Assembly (NCBI GenBank): GCA_040285825.1
Contig: JAUPSS010000004.1
Location: 2,832,550-2,896,549 of the forward strand
Reading direction: 5' to 3'
DNA from: Eukaryota sp. TZLM1-RC
Lineage: Eukaryota > Metamonada: BaSk clade
DNA: 64,000 nt
Shown: positions 54,301 to 63,300 of the stretch, one piece after another
Layout: each line of letters opens with the position of its first letter
How positions within the stretch are numbered: the stretch's first letter is position 1
Notes under the pieces: generated by a model
What the model saw: the letters and a program-made list of their open reading frames with translations, nothing else
Told to the model about the DNA's origin: nothing
Database searches by the model: none
Program-made: the position numbers and the translations under genes

Positions 54301-57300
54301 TTCAGTCGAATCTTCTTGATCAGCATTCATTTCTTCTTTAAGCGAGTTTTCTTCAATCAGAGCTTGTTCACCTAAGGTAACAATAGTAAATGTATTTCTA
54401 TATTCACCAAAGAAATATTTGCTAATTTCCCCAGTTATATAAAGTTTTTCATTTGAAACAAGTACAGAGCCATTTTGCAAAGCCTTTACTCCAGTAACAT
54501 TGTCAATATTTGGAATTTCAGTTAAAATTTGTGCTTCTTTAACTTCTCCTAGACCAATTTGGCCTTGAGAATTATCACCAATTACCATAACTTTACCTTC
54601 CTCTGTTACAAACATTGAAAAACCATCACCAGCAGCAATTGCTTTAACTTTGGGTAAATTTGGGATTATTTTGAAGAAATATGCATAATGAATATTAAAT
54701 CCGATTTCAAATTCGTTTCCATAATTCTCCTCTTCAAGTGGACGCCCATCATCTAAATCCACATCATCAGGAACATCATCAGGTCCATAACCAAGATTAA
54801 AACCGTTCATATTTCCCCAAGACACAACTTTACCATCATCACGTAAAGCGAGGCAATGAGTTTCGCTAGCTGAAAGTAACACTACTCTAGACAAACAACA
54901 AAGACGGCGAAGTTTCAAAATAGTGATAAAAACTGTCCCATCAGACTTCAAGAACCACTCCCTTCCTTCACGAGGAATCACCATTTGTACTACATCAGAA
55001 AAAAAGTCTTGTAGTTCATGATATTCCCCTTTAAAAACTTTTCCATGTTTATGTATCCAGAGCTTAGACTTATTATGGTCAATATTGACTAGATTCTTGA
55101 GCTCTGTGAGTTCAATGGGTGATCTCTCCAAAGATCTATACTGCTTTTTGTTACCAAATCTTATCTTATCAAGATCACGTCCACATCCAAACACATTACC
55201 ATTTACATCTTGAAAGTAAGATGTTTGATCAAAGGTGAAGACAGTACTTGAAGCAGTATTATTCGCATTATTAATCACTGTAAATTCAGAAATTCTTTCG
55301 TTATGGTCTTGTCCTAGTTCATGGTGCCTATTGCATCCCTTGCCCAACACCACTCCCTCGCTAGTAACGTAAAGAACTCTAGAACCAAAGTTGGCAATTC
55401 TATTGATATGATTTAATGCATTTTGACGAATTGACGTGTTCTTTTCGTTTGACCAATTAGTTAATGCAATGGGTTTAGGTCTAGGTTTTGTTCCAGTAGA
55501 CAAACAAACAGTTGGTTTGAATTGATGGAGAGGTTTGTTTTGGGCAAAAAAATGATCTATATGACCACATGTATGAACTATCCCATTTTTTAAACAAAAA
55601 GAGGCTCCATCACCTGCAGACACATGTTCAACAGCTTCAATGTGCAACAGTGTTGGACTAATCAAATTCCGTCTACCAACCCCACACTGACTGTATCCGT
55701 TACAACCAAAAGTATAAACAGTTCCTTCTTTGGTTAAACAAATAGCATGATCTTTTGATAATGAAACGTATTCGATAGGTGGAACATCGATAATTACAGG
55801 AGTTTCCATGGGAATTTCATCTAAACTACTGTGCTCTAAACCAAAATTTGTTCTACTTCCCCAACCTAATAAAGTTCCATCATTTAAAACTACTAAATGA
55901 GAATACTTCTTATCACTGAAATTTCCAATACAGATTTGCTTTACATTACGCAAATATGGATGGCATACCAATTGGCCACCAAAAGCTCCATAACGATCAG
56001 TATCCCATAACCAAAGGAAGCCATCAAAAGTAACAAAAGCAACAGATGATTTAAATGCAGATATTTGGCGGACATTTTGAATTTTACTTAAACGTTCTGC
56101 TTCAAAATCATCATCTATAATGAAAACGTTTCCATTAGCACAGAGCGCAAAGAAGTAAAGTTCACCTCCAAAAACAAAGTAATTGATTTCTTCACCATCC
56201 AACTCGGTAATATGATGGTATTTAAGACACCGTGGACCATAATCTTTGAATTTACAAGCATGATAGGTCAAACCAGATGTACCAATAATAGGATACAATT
56301 CCGTGGCATAAATCTGTGTAACATTAGGAAAATCAATAGTAACTTTACCTCCACTTCCATGACTCTTAAAAATGAATTCCTGTTCATTGATAACCATGGT
56401 AATGTTCAAATCATAGAGACTGACACAAGATCTAAACTTGTTAATCCATTTAATCCAAGACCTATCTGCTTCATAATCAATGAGTTGAGGATTCACAAAA
56501 CCTAAGGATGAATACACAATGGTTGGGTCTTTCTTAACTGCTTCTTGTTTTTGTATTTGAGGTGCTGTTTGATTCTTTTCAATGGAAGAATCTTTTACAG
56601 TGACAATTTCTTGATCGCTTTCTTGAGAATTATTTAATGGTAGTTCTTCTACTACTAATTGTGGATCATTTGATAATTCAGTGACATTTTCAATAGGATT
56701 AACTATTTCATTAGTAGTTCCACAATTCGAAAATCCCAGTAGAGATCCCAATAAGGAAAGACCAAAGTTAAGTGGATTATCGCCACATTCTATTTCAATA
56801 TCACAGTCTTGGACTTGAACCATTCCATCATCAACTAAACGCCATTTATCCCTGGATGAATATTTGAATTCAGATTTAACCAATTCTATAGTATCTAAAT
56901 CCAATTCTTTGTAACAGAATTGATCTAACAAGGGATAAATGATCACATTCATTATTTTAGTAAATGTATTTCTATATTCACCAAAGAAATATTTGCTAAT
57001 TTCCCCAGTGATATAAAGTTTTTCATTTGAAACAAGTACAGAGCCATTTTGCAAAGCCTTTACTCCAGTAACATTCTCAATATTTGGAATTTCAGTTATA
57101 ATTTGTGCTTCTTTAACTTCTCCAAGACCAATTTGGCCTTGAGAATTATCACCAATTACCATAACTTTACCTTGCTCTGTTACAAACAATGAAAAACCAT
57201 CACCAGCAGCAATTGCTTTAACTTTGGGTAAATTTGGGATCATTTTGAAATAGCAAACGTTTCCAAAACAATTCTCCCCTTCAGATGTAAAACACGAAGA

Positions 57301-60300
57301 ACTACTCAGGCCTTCCAGATTCAGATCAATTTCTTCCACTTCTGAGTCAAGTCCCATGAAGTTAGTATATCCCCAAGCAACAACATTACCATCATTAAGT
57401 AAAGCTAATCCATGACTATCACTTATTGAAAGCATAACAACATTAGAGAGACCAACTACTCTAGATATATTTGGACAAACTGTATAAACACTACCGTCTT
57501 CTTTTAAAAACCAAACAAAGTTTGTGTTCTGAGTCATTTGCACTACATTGGAGAGATTCATAGAAGAAGATGACTCATGTTTTGAAATAACCTCAACATT
57601 ACCATTGTGAAGTAGAAAGAAAAACCTTTCTGAATCCCCACAAACAGACCTAACACCCACTCGGAACTGGTCAAAATAGACAGGTATAGGAGCAATATCA
57701 ATGAAATCCCCTGCAATGGAACTTGATACTTCCAAATGTTTGCAATTTCCAGAAATATAGAGCCGTTGAAAAGTACCCACGAAGAAAGTACAATCACCCA
57801 GTAAAAAAACATCAGTGGCACCGCAATGATTCAAAACTTCAACAAAACAATCAGGATTAGCATCAGGATTACCGAGCTCAAAGTTAGAATTTGGTCCTTT
57901 AACAATTGAACTTCTAGTATTGTGGAGATACACAACGCTGTCAGAGCTATGAGCAAGGCGATTTAACCCTTCAAGAGCTGCTTTTAACAAGGCTGAATTT
58001 TCTAAAATATTCCAACCTTTCGACAAAGTCAAGGAATTATATTCAGCAATTGTACTAGCAGTGGGTAAATGAAAAGAAGCATATAATTGTGAATCAGTTG
58101 ATTTTGGTAACAAAGACTCATCTTCCTTAAGAACATGAATAAAGTCATTCATGATAAAGAAACTGTGGTGCCGACTGCAAGCCACAAACTGAACATTTCT
58201 GAAGGGCAACAAATTAGGATGGACGACATTAGTGCTCATTGTGCATTTACTATAACCAAAAGTATAAACACCTCCTTCTTTGGTTAAGCAAATGGACAGA
58301 TCTTGGGCAACAGCAGCGTATTCAATAGGAGGAACATCAATTTTGATTGGCATATCCCTAGATATTTCCTTATCACCACTAGGCATAAATCCACAATTTT
58401 TGTTCTCACCCCATCCTAATAGAGTTCCATCATTTAAAACAACCAAACAATGCCAATTATAATCATCATCACTCCTAAACGCTACTTGCCTGACGTTACG
58501 TAAATATGGATGCTGCATGAACTTCTTGCCTGAACACCGGTTCCACTCATAAAGAAAGCCATCAAATGTTACAAATCCTGCCCAATCTTCGCCAATAGAC
58601 ATTTGTCTTATGTTGGATAATTCAGTAATGTGCTTTGCTTTACCTTTTGCATTTGTTTGATAAACGTGACCATCAGCACTTAGTGCAAACAGGCCATTGG
58701 AATAGCAGAAATACTTGATATCAACAGAATCTAGACCCCTAATATGTGTACGCTTGATTGGTTCTGAATCTCTACAACTTACTTCAAAATACTGGCCATC
58801 GGGATTCTTAAAAATTGGAAGGTTCTCAGTTGCAAAACTTTGTACAACATCATGACTTAGAGGTAACTTAACAAGATTATAAAAATAATCATACGAATTT
58901 CCAAAATTGTCAATAAAATGATAGCGATCTCGTTCACTAACACGAAAACGATTCAAGTAATTAACCAAATGATCGTCTTCAGAGTAATCAATATCTTCAG
59001 GCTGAACAAAACCCAACTTTGAATAATCCAAAGCAGGAGTATAGTCAAGTCCTGAAATTTTAGTAAATGTATTTCTATATTCACCAAAGAAATATTTGCT
59101 AATTTCCCCAGTTATATAAAGTTTTTCATTTGAAACAAGTACAGAGCCATTTTGCAAAGCCTTTACTCCAGTAACATTCTCAATATTTGGAATTTCAGTT
59201 AAAATTTGTGCTTCTTTAACTTCTCCAAGACCAATTTGGCCTTTAGAATTATCACCAATTACCAAAACTTTACCCTCCTCTGTTACAAACATTGAATAAC
59301 CATCACCAGCAGCAATTGCTTTAACTTTGGGTAAATTTGGGATTATTTTGAAAGAGCAAGACCTAAACGGCTCAAAACCAGGCGAACATTGACCCAAATC
59401 AAAACTATCAATCTGATCAATCGCACCATCATCTAAATCAATGTCATCAGGCACGCTATCAGAGTCATAACCAAGTGCATTGTGAGTTGCTTCACCCCAA
59501 GACACTACATTGCCATTGTCAAGCAAAGCAAGACCGTGTGTGTTGCTAATGGAAAGTAAAACAACTCTAGACAAACCAATAATTCGGTTCAACGACTTAC
59601 TATATCTGTAAACAGTACCATCAGACTTGAGCAACCAAAAAGTTTCAGTAGAGGATGAAACAATTTGAACTACATTCGATGAAATAATTCGAGGAGTTTC
59701 GCTAACACTATAGACTATTACATTCTCTTGTTTTAAAGCGAAGAGTTTATCAGAGTCTTGGTGAAAGTATCCACAATCGTGAAAATCACACAACATTCCT
59801 GGACGTTTAAAAGTTTTTCCAGACTCCGTTTCTTTGTTGGAAATCATGTAGGAGAGATCAGTGCCACATGAATAAGCAGCACCATCTGAGCTGATGATGA
59901 AAGTGGCTTTTTGATATGTAAAAACTGCTTTAGAAGGAGCTACAAAAGGAATGGCCACAAATTTAGAAACACAGTCATTATGACCTTGGCCTAGTTGATA
60001 CCAAAAATTTTCCCCCTTGCCTATCACATCCATTTCATCAGTAACGTAAAGAACTCTAGAACCAAAGCTGGCAATTCTGTTGGTATGATTGAATGCATTT
60101 TGACGAATTGACGTGTTCTTTTCGTTTGACCAATTAGTTAATGCAATGGGTTTAGGTCTAGGTTTTGTTCCAGTAGACAAACAAACAGTTGGTTTGAATT
60201 GATGGAGAGGTTTGGTGCGACTAAATAGCCCACAATGCTTACCGCAAGCATGGATTAAATCATCTTTAATAAAATAAGAACTGTCTTCACCAATGGCAAC

Positions 60301-63300
60301 GTGATCAACACCTTCAAATGGTAATAAAGTTGGAGTAATAACATCATCATCTGAATTAACTCCACATTTACCATAGTTATTAGAACCAAAAGTATAAACA
60401 GTTCCTTCTTTGGTTAAACAAATAGCATGGTCTCCCGAAACTGCCACGTATTCAATAGGTGGAACATCAATAATTACAGGAGTTTCCATGGGGATTTCAT
60501 CTGAACTACTGTGCTCTAAACCAAAATTTTCATTACTTCCCCAACCTAACAAAGATCCATCATTTAAAACTACTAAATGGAAACAATCACATTCACCAAT
60601 AGCTACTTGTCGTACATTAGATAAGTGTGGATGGCGAAAAAGCCTACTGTTTTCCATGTACCATGTCCAAAGACTCCCATCAAAAGTAACAAAAGAAATG
60701 GACGAATTACTGGCATACATTTGTCGAACATTGGTTACCATTGTGAGAGGTCTGAAATTAAAATCACTATTAGCCACATAAACGATCCCATTTGCTCCAA
60801 GACCAAAGGTGCAATTGTCATTAGTAGTGAAAAACTGAATCTCAATTGAATTTAAACTTTCAATCTGACGATACTCGATTTCAACAGGGTCTTCATCAAA
60901 ATCAAAGACACAAGCATAATACACTAAATCAATAGTACAAACCAAAGGGAAACGCTCAGTTGCATATAAATGACTGATATTTTCAATATCTAAATAAATT
61001 CTTTGTATAATTAAATCATCACTTATCACAATTTCTTTTTGATTGATTACCAAATGATTGTATCCATCAGTGCTCATACGGATATTGTTCAAATACTTAA
61101 CGCGAAGTGCGTCATTGCTATAATCAATATTTGTTGACTCTACAAAACCTAATTCGGAATAATAAGAATTAGCCGAAGAATTAGCCGAAGAAGCTGGAAT
61201 TATAGCTTTTATAAAAACACTGTGATGACGATTGGAAAAATGCTTCTCAATTTCCCCAGTAATATAGAGTTCTCCATTAGAAACAATTACTGATGAAACA
61301 TCCAAAGCCTTTACTCCAGTAACATTCTCAATATTTGGAATTTCAGTTAAAATTTGTGCTTCTTTAACTTCTCCAAGACCAATTTGGCCTTTAGAATTAT
61401 CACCAATTACCAAAACTTTACCCTCCTCTGTTACAAACATTGAAAAACCATCACCAGCAGCAATTGCTTTAACTTTGGGTAAATGTGGGATTATTTTGAA
61501 AGAGCAAACGTTTCCAAAACAATTCTCCCCTTCAGATGTAAAACATGAAGAACTACTCAGGCCTTCCAGATTCAGATCAATTTCTTCCACTTCTGAGTCA
61601 AGTCCCATAAAGTCAGTATATCCCCAAGCAACAACATTACCATCATTAAGTAAAGCTAATCCATGACTATCACTTATTGAAAGCATAACAACATTAGAGA
61701 GACCAACTACTCTAGTTATATTTGGACAAACTGTATAAACACTACCGTCTTCTTTTAAAAACCATCCACAATTACCATTGAAAGCAATTTGAACAATGTT
61801 AGAGAGATTTAAGTAAGAGAACCCTTCTTCTTCCTGTATAAAACCAACTCGACCATCTTCAAATAGTACCCAAATCATTTCGTCATCCCCACATATGTAT
61901 TGAGCATTATTTAATTCGGAATACATGATGGGTGCAGGAATTTCGTCAAAGAAATCATCATCTGAATCCATAACATTGGCCATTGCTAGCTTCTCCCCAT
62001 CACCGCAAGCAAAAACGTCACCATTTCTAGTTTTGAAAAAGGAGCATTGATCAGCCACAAAGACATCAGAGACATCCCTGACATTTTCCACACGGGTAAA
62101 CTCAACCATAGATGACTCTAGAGTTCCAAGTACTTCAAACAAATTATTTCCCTTTCCATAAACTTGACCATCATTGTCCACCACAAGAATATTATCACTA
62201 TTTGCAAAAACAATGCGACCAAGTCCAAACTGTGCCTCCTCGAGAAATTGAATAGAAGATTTAGACGTGGGTGATTTTTTGATGGATGCTGAACCACCTC
62301 TAAAGGACTTACCATCTGTAAAATATCGAGATGCTTTAAATCGAGACAGATGACCATATGTCTTACGTAAAAGTCCATCTTGGTTACCGCAAGCATAAAT
62401 TAAATCATCTTTAATAAAATAAGAATTGTCTTCACCAATAGCAACGTGATCAACACCTTCAAATGGTAATAAAGTTGGAGTAATAACATCATCATCTGAA
62501 TTAACTCCACATTTACCATAGTTATTAGAACCAAAAGTATAAACAGTTCCTTCTTTGGTTAAACAAATAGCATGATCTCGCGAAACTGCCACGTATTCAA
62601 TAGGTGGAACATCAATAATTAAAGGAGTTTCCATGGGGATTTTGCCAACACCACTAGGCATAAATCCACAATCCTCCTCACTACTCCATCCTAATAGAGT
62701 TCCATCATTTAAAACAACCAAACATTGAGAAGAGCTCACTGAAATTTGGCCAACATTTCTCAAATATTCATGTCTGAACGGCTGATCATCTTTAGTATTC
62801 CAAATCCAAACAAATCCATCAAAGGTAACAAACGCTGCTAAATCACATGATACAGAAATTTGGCTGACATTGACCAAATTTTCTGATAAGGTAAATGAAA
62901 TTTTCGCGGTTTCAGAATTATCAACATGGTAAAAAACCTCTTTTTTAGAACTGAGTGCAAATAGTGCAGAACCACAAGCAAAATGAATCACGTCAATATT
63001 ATCAAGTCCGTACAGTGGCCTTGGATCTTCATCAGACATTGTACTTGAACAGAGATAACTACCAGCGTTGGTTTTAATGATATGTGCAAAGTTTGTCACG
63101 AAAACTTTCTCAATTTCCTCACAATTAAAAGAAACTTTGTATTTTTTCTGCCCTCTGAACATATAAACAAGATTATCCAGTGCAAGGAGGGAATAATGCC
63201 CAGGTAAAAACTTACTTTCAAAGTAAAATCGTTTGGCATTATGTTTCTGATCAAAAGCAGGAAGCTCTGAATTTCCCAAACATTTGCAGTCAATAACACT

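Noticed and set aside
51735-54341. 868-codon plus-strand open frame through the 75-bp repeat, and long minus-strand frames in a second register
   Set aside because: A 75-bp unit without stops in these registers stays open for any number of copies. The products are low-complexity and repeat exactly with the array, so they are shadows of the giant RCC1 gene.
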